Shown here piece after piece: positions 35,574 through 46,843 of a stretch of DNA of 64,000 bases. Under the pieces are notes generated by a model that saw only the letters and a list, made by a program, of their open reading frames with translations, was not told the origin of the DNA and did no database searches. The stretch comes from Dryas octopetala (Eukaryota > Streptophyta > Magnoliopsida > Rosales > Rosaceae). Every line of letters begins with the position of its first letter. The stretch's first letter is position 1. The stretch lies in contig OY992836.1 of the NCBI GenBank assembly GCA_963921425.1, positions 18,431,614 to 18,495,613 of the forward strand, written 5' to 3'. A program made the translations under genes and the position numbers.

Positions 35574-36184
35574 CTACAAAGAGAGGTCGGACATGAAAGA
35601 AACTGATAGAGTAAATGCAACCCAAAATACCATTGACATAGAATAAGTTGGCTGCTGGGACAGATTTAGGCACCTTGAAATGAATAAATGGAGGAATTCA
35701 ATTGCCAAAGTGAGCAAGCCATATATTAGGCTTCTTGCCACATTTCCTTGCCATTGAACTGCGAAATCAGTTTACACAAAATTGTCAATGCACTATTGAC
35801 ATAGATGGAAACAGAAAATAACAGTTCATTAGGATTTAACTGTTTGTTGTCTTATTGCGGGGCCATAATTTAGAGGGTCTTTTAGGACCAGAGAAGCATT
35901 TTTAGTGCTTAATGGAGAAATACCTGTCAAGTGCTTTTTCATGTGCTTTTAAAATAAGTAGAAGCACTATTTTGTAATGGTAATTTAAAAGCATATGAGA
36001 AATAAACAACCATAATGACAAAATGCATTTGCAAGGACAATTTTGAACTCACCCCAGCTTTGTGTAAATTGGCATCTATTATGTTCTTCCTTCAAATTAA
36101 TTTGACACCCAATGAAAGCAAGAGCTGAAAACCAACACCTGCAAACATCCCTAATAGGGCATAAAGACAAATAGCCTTGTCCAT
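35574..36184 (-). pseudogene. Frame-broken copy of an unknown small membrane-protein gene
   Basis: Two exons, 36053-36184 and 35574-35758, with a GTGAGT donor and TTTCGCAG acceptor, correspond exactly to the intact copy at 42018-42606. From the homologous ATG the frame reads MDKAICLYALLGMFAGVG and then hits a stop (about 30 residues), because two one-base insertions relative to the other copy shift the frame; the later part (INLKEEHNRCQFTQSWG) is preserved in another frame. Exon 2 stays open: NVARSLIYGLLTLAIEFLHL, YSMSMVFWVAFTLSVSFMSD. The family is unknown to me. An overlapping 127-codon ORF uses the shifted frame and could be translated instead, so loss of function is an inference. Confidence 0.55.
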
Positions 36185-36394
36185 CTTGTCCAACTTTGAC
36201 ACCTTTGACACCATATGATATATCTTTAGCTCTCTCTTCAAATGATATTGGGGAAGGAAAATTTGAAATTGGAACCCTTGGTCGAATATAGGGGTGAGTG
36301 TTGTTTAGTTCCCCTCTTGCCTTACTTTGGTGTGGAACTTTCTCTTGAGTTGAGCAACTGCAATGCAATTAGAAGTTTGTGATTTCAATTTGCT

Positions 36395-36425
36395 CAGGAT
36401 CTCCTCCTTTATATAAGAAGATACT
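36395..36425 (-). promoter_or_regulatory. TATA box of the copy A gene
   Basis: On the minus strand CTTATATAAAGGAGGAG (plus strand CTCCTCCTTTATATAAG) is a consensus TATA box. The same motif stands before the intact copy (about 42745-42765) and again before a partial third copy (about 42965-42985). Confidence 0.7.
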
Positions 36426-36800
36426 TCATGCTCTGGCTTCCGAGCTACTTCTGATTAGTAGTTATTGGAAGCTTCTTTGTTGGTCAAAGTCTCAAAAACC
36501 ATTTGGTCCGGCCATTTATATATTCCTTTACTAACTGGCTCTTATAAATAGTCAATGAACAATACCTAAATAGGCCCTGTTAATCAATGATTAGGGATTT
36601 GTTCTTGCGGACCACGGTGTCAACTCACGTAATGAATGGATAAAATAATCAGAGTGTAAACCTGTTTCTTGCAGAGGACGCACCACTCGGTCAATTTCCC
36701 TTTTTATGGGCTCTTTGAGACCCAATGCAAGAGGCCTCAGCCCATATTTATTTTCTTGGGCTCGATATCTGCCTTTTTATTCAATTTGTCAATGCGACTT

Positions 36801-37780
36801 TGAGTAAAGAATTAAAATGGACTCCGAGTAAAATAACATGCAAGCACTACAACTTAAATAAAGAAATAAAATGTCCCAAAGTTAAATAAATAGATAAACT
36901 AATCATCAGCTACTATATATATATGCTTAAGCTACCTATCACCTATACAAACACCCCAAGTACGTAGTACCACCAATATATGCATGACGGCATGACCTAC
37001 CTAATTAATTACCTACCTCTGCTCTTCTCACCCACTCCAAGTATGCATGAATTGAATTTGCTAGCTTGTATATAGATATATGCATGCATATATGCCTTAA
37101 TGCCTATCTAATATTATTCCTTGATATATGATTCGTTCAATTAAGCTAGCATCGCAACTTGCAATTGGAAATCCTGTTAAGAGTACGTACTGCCATGCTA
37201 ACTAGCTTAATTGAAAATTTGAATGAATGATATATGATATATATATATATATATAATCAGATTGAAATATGCATGCATTCTATTTCTAGCTCATAATTGA
37301 TACATCATCAGATTCAAATATTAGTCCTCCGGCCCCACTCCATATATCGTTCACATATATCAAGCTAGCTAGCATATATGATATATGGCGAACTTAATTC
37401 CATTCTAATTTTGTGCGCCTATGCCTTCAGTTTGCTAATTGGGTTGACTATGGCTCTTCTTTACCATCCATGGTCTCTGGCCTAGCAATTCTACAAAGGT
37501 ATTATCTATATATCTAGCTATATACATTACTCTAGAGCTTTAACTTTTAATGCATTTATTATGACAACGTACTAAACACAATTTAAAAATAAAGTAATAA
37601 TTTTCTTCTAATTTTACCCTCACTTTCCATCTGTTTTATTTTTTTTTCTTTTCTGTAATTAAGATGCACAACGTCATATATACTCATATGCACAGCGTCT
37701 TTTGCTAGCTATTCCTCTTTCTTTTTTCTTTTTCTTTTTTTCTTATCAATTCAACGTCCTTCTTTTCTATTCTTTACTGA
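36801..37780. other. Gene-free AT-rich stretch
   Basis: Rich in ATATAT, TGCATGCA and GCTAGC repeats. No gene, RNA gene or clear transposon recognised. Confidence 0.3.
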
Positions 37781-37782
37781 TG

Positions 37783-38090
37783 CTTTCTACAGTCATTGAA
37801 GGAAAAGAGTTGGACCCAAGGTCCCAAATACCTGTTGCTCCACTGCCTCAAACGAGTGACCCGGATCCGGATCCCAAACTCAGCATCATCCGTGAAGCAA
37901 ATGGATTTCGGGTCTGGTTTTTTGGTCGAAACAGGGTTGCATTCTTTGCCTGTGACCCCATTGATTGCTGAGTTAATGGCCTCCTTCATCCATCCAAGCA
38001 TGTGATCAAAGGACCGGTTCTCCTTGATGGGTTACACAGAGTGAGAAACAGCAAGAAACTGAAGGAAAATGAAGATGGTGGCAGTAAAGG
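37783..38090 (-). pseudogene. Non-specific phospholipase C (NPC) N-terminal fragment
   Basis: On the minus strand, PIKENRSFDHMLGWMKEAIN and INGVTGKECNPVSTKKPDP match the N-terminal catalytic motif of plant NPC phosphoesterases (ENRSFDH). A frameshift follows near TDDAEFG, after which DPGHSFEAVEQQVFG continues in another frame. An in-frame stop lies just before PIKENR. Only about 90 codons are present, without the remaining catalytic motifs, so this is a decayed fragment. The functional enzyme hydrolyses phosphatidylcholine. Confidence 0.85.
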
Positions 38091-38282
38091 TCTGGGTTTA
38101 GAACCTCTCATCTTGCCTTATTTGCTAACAGAGAGAGGTGTTTAGGCAAACGGGTCTGTCTCTAGCAAACGAAGCAATCAGTGTGTGGAGGAAAGAATCT
38201 GAATAAATAAATAAAATAATTACAAAAACATCACGTGAAGCCGTGAAGGTTGCAAATAATGTAAATGGCAGACTATTGTGTA

Positions 38283-38624
38283 GAGTATGTGCTTCGATTT
38301 TAGCTATAATTATAACTAAAAATAATATTTAACTATAGTTTTTAACTAAAATTATAAACTTGTATATTGGTAAATATTATAATTAATACGCATATATTTA
38401 GGTTTTAACTTTTAACTTTCAGCATAAGACCTAACTATAGGACATCTTTCAATCGGTGTGCATCACATTTTTATATTTTCTTGACTTTAAGCTTGTAATA
38501 ACTAATTTTTAGCTAAACTTAGCTATTACAATTTTAGTTTAGTTAAATGTCAACCAACATGGAGAATTTTTATGACTTTTAGTTAAATTTTAGTTTTAAC
38601 TATTGCTAACCAATGCACATACTC
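38283..38624. mobile_element. AT-rich MITE
   Basis: Starts GAGTATGTGC and ends GCACATACTC; the arms continue with TATAACTAAAAATAATATTT and AAATTTTAGTTTTAACTAT in opposite orientation. About 340 bp, no ORF, flanked on each side by GTA. Confidence 0.7.
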
Positions 38625-38899
38625 GTATTATCATATATGAGGTTGTGCAAATTACAAAAAATATTAAACAGATAGAAATTAAGTGAGGGTAAAATTGGAA
38701 GAATGTTATTACTCTTTTGTTTTTTTGCCATGAATTATTACTCTATTTTAAAATTGTGTTTAGTTGTCATAATAAATGCAGGCTTTGTGGTTTATTATTA
38801 AAACTCCAAATACCACAACTCAGCTCTAGAGTAAGCTATCAAAGGTGGAGGTGGTGAGCAAATTTGCTCTAAAAAAATAGTGCATGAGAAAACGTGGCA

Positions 38900-41415
38900 G
38901 CAAATTGAAGCCATAATCAAGGAAGCTTAACGTTGGTTACAAAGTTGAGACTTTGACACTTGTCAACTCTTGACCATTTTCCATATCCGTTCAAAGTTGA
39001 GCCATGGATGCTCTGTTCTGCCATTGAAGTAGTGTTTCATGCATTCACTTTTCATGCCCCTTTGGTGTATGTCAATTATGGTCGTTTAGAGGACTATGCA
39101 ACATTAAAACAAATGGGGGTGAATGTTTCTGGGTCAATTGTGTTGGCCAAGTATGGCAATTTAAAATAAACACTGTTTGCAGATAGGGTCAACTGAATGG
39201 GTAGAGGAAAACAGGGAAATACTAGCTTCAAGGGCTATTGCTTACTTGAATGCTGACAGTGAAGTACATGGGCCAGGATTCTATGTCTCTGCTACTCCAC
39301 AGCTTGATGAACTGCTTAAACAAGCTACTCAACAGGTATTGCAAAATTGTATAGATATACTAACACTACTTAGCAATATTCACTAGCATTAGGGAGTTCA
39401 AGAAATATCAGTATCAGATACAAACATGCACGATGTAGATATGGGTCACATAAGTATAAATGCTACACACGTAAGCAATGGTACTATGGTAGCAGCTACA
39501 ACTTACAAAAACCCAACAGGACAAGCAGCAACTATATAAGCCACACAGTGCAGTATTAGGAAGCAACAGCGATCATGATGAATACAATGGTCCTTGTTTC
39601 TATAATAGGTTTGTGAATTTCAGATTATGTCTTGTTTCTGCATAATTTCTCGCTCAGCTCAATCATATTAAAAATTGATTTTTTAAGGTTAAAGACCCAA
39701 ATAACTCATCACAAACAATCTACCAAACATGGATTGGTTCCAGCAGTTCACCAATGGTAAGAAATTGCTTCACAAACTTCATTCATGATAGAATTTCAAT
39801 GAAGTTTCACAAGGCACAAAACTGCACTCCAGTGATTTTACCACAGATAAATGATTTTCATCAAATGGATTTTGAAAGCTCAATAAAACTATTAATGCTC
39901 AAAAAAGCTCTATTTTGCATACAAAGATTGGCAGGTTGGGAAGTGGAGGATCAGATTTTGCAGCTTTTGTTCAACATGTTGGAATTCCAGCAGTTCACAT
40001 GACTTTTGGCAAAGATAACAATACAGTTCTTCTTAATTTTTTTTTTTCTAAACATGTTCATGCCATTACATTTACCACTAAAAATAACAGACAAGCATGA
40101 TGCTTTAAATTACTAACAAATAAATTTAAAATTGCAGGATACCCAGTATACCATTCAATGTATGATGACTTTTTATGGATGCAAAAGTTTGGTGATCCAA
40201 TGTTTCATAGGCATGTTGCAGGTCAGCCTTAAATTTCTCTTTCTTCAATCCAAGACATCTCAAACAATTCTAGTTGCACTCTCCCTTGGCACTTGAATAA
40301 ATTTTAAATTACTCCTAAAAGAAACATCCAAAGACAATTCTGGTTCCTTTTATATCCCCAGTAATGTTGCATCTGAAGCATTGTTTGTTGATTTCATTGG
40401 TACTGAAAACAGTGGCAAGTTTATGGGGTTTGGTAGCTCTTTGGCTAGCAGATGCAGAATTCTTGCCTTTTAATTATTCTCTCCTAAGCTCTGGAGCTAC
40501 AGGTATGGCGACTGCACTCTTGAACTAATCAAATGCATCAATTACATGCAGCCTTGTACAATAGAAATGATTTGCAAATCAACCTGAATAATATTGAAAC
40601 TCTGATTGACAGAAATACATGAAGGACTTGGAAGATGAGGTCTCAGATAAGAACATAAACCTGACTCCTTTGTTCAAGTCCATTGAGGAGCTCAAGAAAG
40701 CAGCCACAAAAATAAACAACCAGAGAAAGGTATTGATTGAGCTTCTTAGAAATCATAATCTACACATCCATTTCACATGTGTCCCAAAACTGAACCATGC
40801 ATAATAATTCTCCAGGAAATAGAAAAAAAAAAAAAAAAAAGGTTGGCAATTAATGTGGAAGAAAGACCATTTTAAGGTGAGAGAGCTGAATGACAGACTA
40901 ATGATGGCAGGGCGTGCATTTACAGATGAAGGTGGACTCTTTGGAAGGTCATGGTATAAGCACTTGGTATGTTCCTTATAGCCGCAGAGTTATGGACCCT
41001 TGAAACTACACAGGTTTTCCAAACCTGGTGATCTTGGCCAATGACCATTTGGTCTCATGGATGATACACAGTCTCCATTGTCGGAGTAGGTCCTGAGTTT
41101 AAAACTCATGGACGACTGTTGATTAATCCAAAAAAAAAAAAAAAAAAAACTGGTGAGCTTCCATGCATTGTGATTGTTACAAGATGGACCAATTACTATA
41201 ATTTTTTGTGCAGATATATTAATGGACCCTCAAAGCATGATAATTATGGATCTAAATTCTTCCCGGGAATAGATGAAGCCATTGAAAAGGAAAAGGGTTC
41301 GAACACCGCAGAGTCATGGAAATTTGTACAGCATCAAGTTTGGAGAGTCTCTAGGGCTGTCACACGTGCATTACAAATCATCAGTGGTGAACTAGCATGG
41401 CATCTTGTAGACTGA
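38900..41415 (+). pseudogene. LAMP1/AMP1-like glutamate carboxypeptidase (M28) pseudogene
   Basis: Fragments appear in order, many with splice sites kept: protease-associated part (about 39047-39166, VYVNYGRLEDYATLKQMGVN), 39180-39335 ([20 protein letters not shown]), 39687-39758 (VKDPNNSSQTIYQTWIGSS), 39932-40020 (RLGSGGSDFAAFVQHVGIPA), 40138-40220 (YPVYHSMYDDFLWMQKFGDP), 40411-40480 (GLVALWLADAEFLPFNYS), 40613-40730 (YMKDLEDEVSDKNINLTPLF), 40870-40970 (KVRELNDRLMMAGRAFTDEG), 41215-41415 (SWKFVQHQVWRVSRAVTRAL). The N-terminus and the exons carrying the first zinc ligands (HRDAW and DAEEYG regions) are missing. A poly(A)-tailed insertion splits the last two exons. The intact enzyme is a membrane peptidase relative of AMP1. 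Retained introns show it is not a retrocopy. Confidence 0.88.
41020..41148 (+). mobile_element. SINE-like insertion with poly(A) tail in the pseudogene
   Basis: Between two exon remnants, a stretch containing CATTTGGTCTCATGGATGA and the B-box-like CTGAGTTTAAAACTC ends in about 20 A residues at 41130-41149. Size and tail fit a SINE. No target duplication identified. Confidence 0.45.
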
Positions 41416-41779
41416 AATACCATGCAAATTTCAAATGATAGCTTGTAGATAGTGATTTAAACTGTTTTGAGGCATGTGTAATTCAAGGCAGTAATAACGG
41501 TTTCATTTGGGGTATTGGGCTCTAAACTTACAAAATAAAACCACAGATGTACAAAATAAAACCCACTGATAGTCTCATAGTATATGTATAACAAGAGCAG
41601 ACTAACCATCTAAGAACTATCAACAAAATTACCAAGTTAAAAGTTCGAACAGTTTTATTGTAATTTGTAACAAAAGATTACACAGCTGTGATTGATAAAT
41701 AAGTGATCTTCTGGATTACTAGCTGCACAATCTTGATTTCAAAATCAAGGTCATTGAAAATATGATCACTTCCTCTTAA

Positions 41780-43330
41780 TTTCAATACATGGTGTTCTCT
41801 GCGAGAATAATTATATTTCATTAGCATGATAACGTGGTACAACTGTTGTACAAAAATTATAATTTAGGCGGCCACTCACTATAGCACATAGAATGATGTT
41901 TACATGCCAAAACAGAGGGGAAAATAGGGCAGTGGTGTAGCCACAGACCCAGATTCTGGTTGAACTTATTAGGTGAGCACAGAGTGGTCACTAAAATTTC
42001 TTGTATTAACATCTAAATTACAAAGAGAGGTCGGACATGGAAGAAACTGATCGAGTGAATGCTACCCACAATAGCATTGACATAGAATAAGGTGGAGGCT
42101 GCAGTGGGGACAGATGTCGAAATTGTAGGCACCTTGAAATGAAGAAATGGAGGAATTTAATTGCCAAAGTGATCAAACCATCTTGTGTGCTTCTTGCCAC
42201 GGTTCCTTGTAATTGTACTGCACAATCATATTACACAATATTATCAATACACTACATAAAGAGAAATGAGAAATTTAGGATATAAACAACCTTATATGTC
42301 ATACAATTACTCTTTTAATCTTTGAAACTGTTTTTTTTTTTTTTACTCCGAAGTCTGAATGCCACTTGAGCTAAAACTCATGAGGTTTTTGAGTAATTTA
42401 AAAACATATGAGAAATGGACAAACATAATGAGATAATAAATTGCAATTACAAGGATGTTTAATTTGAACTCACCAAAACCTTCTGTAAAATGGCCTTTAA
42501 AATTCTCTTCCTCCATATTCATTTGAAACCCATGAAACCAGGAGCTGACAGTAACACTTGCAAACAACCCCAAAAGGGCATGGACACAAATAGCCTTTGT
42601 GTCCATCTTGTTTGACTTTGACACGTTTTTTCCTCTTTGGCTCTCTCTTCTTGCCTTACTCACTGTGACACTGTGGTGTGGAACTTCCCTTTGAGCAACT
42701 GAAATGCAATGAGACAAGTCTCTGATTTTCAATTAGCTCAAGGGGTCCTCCTTTATATAACAAGAGTGATACTTGAAGCTTTGGCTTCCAATGTACTTTT
42801 TGATTTATCAAGTGAGGGATTGGGAAGCTTCTTTGTCAAATTTGGGATCTCGGGTTAGGGTAAGTGATATTTGACTCCCTCTTGCTTTACTGTGGTGTGG
42901 AACTTTCTCTTGAGTTGAGCAACTGAAATGCAATGAAAGGTCTGGTTTTCAATTAGCTCACAGCTCCCTCCTTTATATAAGAAGATAGATACTTCAAGCT
43001 CTGGCTTCCAAGGTAGTTTTCATTTGATTTATTATTTGTTGGAAGCCTCTTTGGTCAAAACCATTTGATACGGCCATTTAGGATTGCACAATAAATTAAA
43101 TCTTTGTATATAGATTTTTTTACTAACCAGCTCACAATACTATATTTATAGGCCTTATAATTACTCAAAAACCTCTTTATGGTCTTTGTCTTGGTCACCA
43201 CTTGGTCAATCCCCACATTATGGACTTTGTCTTGGTGACCCAACCGCGTAGACCTCAGCCCATATTTTACTTCAGGCATTAATGTGCCTTCACAATTACG
43301 TGCAACACATATTGCAAGTTGGCAAGTTGG
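41780..43330. repeat. Segmental duplication, copy B, with an extra partial promoter copy
   Basis: Counterpart of 35340-36800. In addition, 42855-43060 repeats the leader and TATA region a second time: TGGTGTGGAACTTTCTCTTGA, GAGCAACTGAAATGCAATGA, TCAATTAGCTCA and CTCCTTTATATAAGAAG follow each other as they do in copy A at 36326-36420. Confidence 0.8.
42018..42606 (-). CDS. Unknown small membrane protein, intact copy
   Basis: Two exons, 42474-42606 and 42018-42217 (intron GTGAGT...TGTGCAG, phase 1), give 110 residues. I chose the ATG at 42606 (MDTKAICVHALLGLFASVTV) because conservation with copy A begins there; an upstream in-frame ATG at 42732 lies too close to the TATA box at about 42755. 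The protein has a hydrophobic N-terminal segment (residues 4-24), an acidic middle (MNMEEENFKG), a second hydrophobic segment (GLITLAIKFLHFFISRC) and a third near the C-terminus (SMSMLLWVAFTRSVSSMSD). I recognise no family. Two to three membrane spans are likely. TATA box present; expression unknown. Confidence 0.55.
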
Positions 43331-44396
43331 CATTAATCATGCTGCTAGCTTAATTAGTTGGGTGGGGTTTCCTCTTCTAATTTTTGTTGTTTATGAAACT
43401 AGATTACAAAATCATAATTATCATCACTACTAGACCAGACCCCAAATCATAATTCAACAAACAAGGCTCTTTGCCTTTGTCCAACCCAAGTCATAATCCC
43501 ACTACTGCTAGTACTAATTAGAGGATCATATATATCAGAAGTGGACTGCTATTTACTACACTACTATTGGTTAATTTGTACTTACATATATGCATGCATT
43601 ATGTTTCTTTAATCTTGAACTCTAAAAGGGTCCATTTGGAAAAAAAGTGATTTCAAATCTAGATATTAGAACTTTTCGAGAAAAAAAAAAATGCATGAAT
43701 TTCAAATGATCCAAAGTGTGTATATATATATAGTAATTTCAAATACAAAATGTCACTCTATATCCAAAAAATTAGAGTAATTAATCTAGCTCTGAACTGA
43801 ATTATAAATATTTGTTCTCAAAGGAGCATTGGTTTTTGTAAATCTTCTAAATTTCTAATATGACTCTTAAAACATTATGAAAAATTAGAATAGGACAAAG
43901 AAATAAAATTTAAAGTAGAAATAAAAGAAAAAGTCTTCCAATTGAAAAAAAGTTAAATGATAGTGATGAAATAGTTGCTGGACCACATTCTGTCTCACCA
44001 GTCAAAAGCTAGCAGTACTGCAGTCTGCAGAGTGCAGATCATAGCCTGCTCCTGTGCTAGCTGGAATCCAAAGGAGACCTCGTACAAAAGTTTGATGATC
44101 CACTACAGTCACTACTTCATAATCATCACAAGTAAGTGTTAACTAATATTGTTCATGTCCTTATTAGAAATTAAAAATTGTAAATTTAGTGTTTACATTT
44201 TCTTGTTAGTTGGAAATCAAAATAAATAAATAAAATATTTTAAAAAGTCTGTTAGAATATCATAAACGTAGAAAAGGTATGTAGCTCTCTGTCATTTGGT
44301 CCATAGGCCTCCCCTGGCTCTGTGATTCAGAACCCTGAAGAGGAAGAAGATAAGCAAAACAAAACCAAAACCAAGGAAGAAACCCATCAAATCCTG
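43331..44396. other. Gene-free region upstream of the REM gene
   Basis: AT-rich with no recognisable gene or transposon; the last 200 bases should contain the promoter and leader of the B3 gene. No clear TATA box picked. Confidence 0.3.
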
Positions 44397-46843
44397 ATGG
44401 CAAGAAGATCAATGGCGGCAAGAAGAAGACCCAGGGCAGCAAGAAGACCACCCTCCTTTTTCCAGGTTCTTGTAGAAGATGACTTCTCTGACCAGTTGGT
44501 AAGTCCCTCTCTCTCCTATATATCTACTCTATTCTACACTTCACATGAAAATGAAAACCCATGTTATTTCTGGAAAAAATGCATGAAAAAAAAGGAATCA
44601 TTATAGTTTTATATATCCCAGGCTCCCAGCTCGGTTCTATGCTTTACTCTGTATGTCATACTCATGATCCTATTATATGATATTATTTTGAGTTTTCTGA
44701 AATGACATATTTATGAGGTTTGGCTCATCTATGAGTATGAGTATCAGCGTACGTATGGATAGACCACCTAAATATCTAGTCTCTAACTGAGTTCATGTTG
44801 TGTATATTGGAGTACTCTATGCACCGCCTGGGTTATGCTATGAACCTTAGGCTAGCCTCTTTAGTCCCTAATTAAGAATCTATAAACTGGTTAAGGTATT
44901 GATTCTTGAATGTTTAACCAATAAGCACCCTCCCTCCTTACTATGAAATTCTTTATCAGTTTCTCACTGATGGTTAAGTCCTTGAAATGTTTGTGAAGAT
45001 TATTGCTTTTTTCTTTTTTCATAGTGATTATCAACAAAAGTTATTGTCTTTATAATCTGGTCTTGAAATAATTTATATAAGAATTGAGTATTGGTTCACA
45101 GTACTATTCATCTATATCTACATCCATGATCACTTTGTTGCAGAAAATACCGCTAGCTTTCTACAAGCATTTTGATGGACAGGTACCTCAGAAGTCTCTT
45201 CTTCGGACCCCCGTTAGAGCTTGGAAGGTTAATCTGAAAAAGGTTAATGACAGGTTCATTTTCCAACAGGGTTGGAAGAAGTTTGTGCATGACAATGGAT
45301 TAAATATGGGTGAATTTCTAGTTTTCCATTATGCTGGGAATTTTGAGTTTGATGTTGAAATATTTGGAGCGAATGCCTGCGAAAGGGAGTCTGTAATGGG
45401 CGTTGGGCAAAGTGACAGACCTCTTGATGCAGAGGGACGACATGGCAATGAAATTCACAAAAAGTGCCCGACACCAAAGCTTGTGGGCAGCTCCAGCAGA
45501 CATGGAAAGCATAATGTAGATGACGAGGGAGGCTCTTCAGCTGCTGGAACTAGGACTAGGCAAGCCACTATTCCCATCAAAAAAGTAGTTATTATTGATT
45601 CTGAAGCATCTGAATCTGAAGAAGCATCTGACTCTGAAGAACCGTCTGACCCTAAGACATCTATGCATATTGATGAGCCTCAAACTGATCAACTTAGTGA
45701 GGATTCCGAAATTGGGTTGCCTAGTACTGAGGGACATGGTAATGCAATTCACAGAAAGTACCCAAGTTCGAAGTATGTGGGCAGCTCCAGCAGACATGGA
45801 AAGCAGAATGTAGATAACCAAGGCTTAAAAGGCTCATCAGCTGATGGAATTAGGACTAGGGAAGCCACCAGTTCCATTAAAAATGTAGTTGTTATTGATG
45901 AATCTGAAACATCTGAATATAAATCATTTGAATCTGAAACATCTGAATCGGAAGCATTTGAATCTGAAACATCTGAATCGGAAGCATTTGAATCTGAAGC
46001 ATCTGAATCAGATACATATCAACTTAGTGGGGATTCCGAAATTGGGTTGCCCAGTAAGTTTCTGAACAGATAATTAATTTTAATATCCTTTTGAAAACTG
46101 CATGTGCTCATGTCTTTGGTTAACTTATGCAGGAGATGATCAGTTGGGTTCTGGAAAGAAGAAGTCTTTGAAGGCTCATGTGGAAAATCCAAGCACTAGT
46201 CAAGCTAGAGCTCTTGAAGCAGCCAAAAACTACTCTGCTTCTTTCTCTTCTGAGTATCCTTTCTTCACATATGTCTTGAAACCTGGTTCTGTGCACAAGG
46301 GACTGCTGGTATGAACATGAACCCAACATTTTGACGCATATAACTGACTGGTTTTAGTGACAATAATAATGTTTGCCACCATCCTTGGTAATAGTACGTA
46401 ATTCAATTTGGCAAAAAAAAGAAGATGCAATATTAGGTCTTCTAGATGAACTTGGTGGAAATCACTAACTTTTAATTTCTCTTTTTATGCGAAAGTCATA
46501 TTATGAGTTGAACCTGATTAAAAAACATATTGTTGAATCGCTTGGTGAATCATATCTACATTTTCTTTGCAACTATGTATGCAATATTCTACATTTAATC
46601 TAACTTTTTCAGGCTGTACCCAAGAGTTTTATGAACCAACTGGGAAGGAGAGACAACATCAAGCTTCAAGTTTCAAAGAAGTTGTGGCCTATCAAGTGTG
46701 TCCATAACTCGTGCTCAACCAGGCTATCTGGAGGTTGGCGCAACTTTGTACAAGAACATGCTTTGAATGTGGATGATGTTTGTGTCTTTGAGCTGATTAA
46801 GAGAGATGATGCTGTGATTAAAGTTTCATTTTTTAGATGTTAG
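44397..46843 (+). CDS. REM-type B3-domain transcription factor (two B3 domains)
   Basis: Four exons in phase: 44397-44498, 45144-46053, 46133-46308, 46613-46843; 472 residues. A basic N-terminus (MARRSMAARRRPRAARRPP) leads into B3 domain 1 (FFQVLVEDDFSDQL, IPLAFYKHFDGQVPQKSLL, WKKFVHDNGLNMGEFLVFHY). A long acidic linker follows with an internal duplication (SSSRHGKHNVDDEG / SSSRHGKQNVDNQG; VVIIDSEASESE / VVVIDESETSE) and an ETSESEAFES-type repeat. B3 domain 2 is PFFTYVLKPGSVHKGLL, VPKSFMNQLGRRDNIKLQV, GGWRNFVQEHALNVDDVCVF. Family knowledge: REM proteins are plant nuclear DNA-binding factors, many active in reproductive meristems. The start was set by the first ATG before the B3 fold. Confidence 0.9.
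45598..46020 (+). repeat. Acidic Ser/Glu repeat tract in the REM gene
   Basis: Codons for GAATCTGAAGCATCT and GAAACATCTGAATC recur many times, encoding alternating S, E, T and F residues (ETSESEAFES). Two larger blocks (about 45480-45620 and 45780-45930) are also duplicated relative to each other. Confidence 0.75.

Larger units (their letters stand above)
35340..36800. repeat. Segmental duplication, copy A
   Basis: This stretch and 41780-43330 share order and sequence across the 3' flank (GCCAAAACAGAGG, GGGCAGTGGTGT, CCCA.ATT.TG), both exons, the intron position, the TATA region (TCCTTTATATAA) and far upstream blocks (CCATTTG.T.CGGCCATTTA, CCTCAGCCCATATTT). The copies are in direct orientation and about 6.4 kb apart. 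Confidence 0.8.

Noticed and set aside
43055..43333. 92-codon minus-strand ORF upstream of copy B
   Set aside because: Lies in the duplicated promoter region; the equivalent region of copy A does not keep the frame open.
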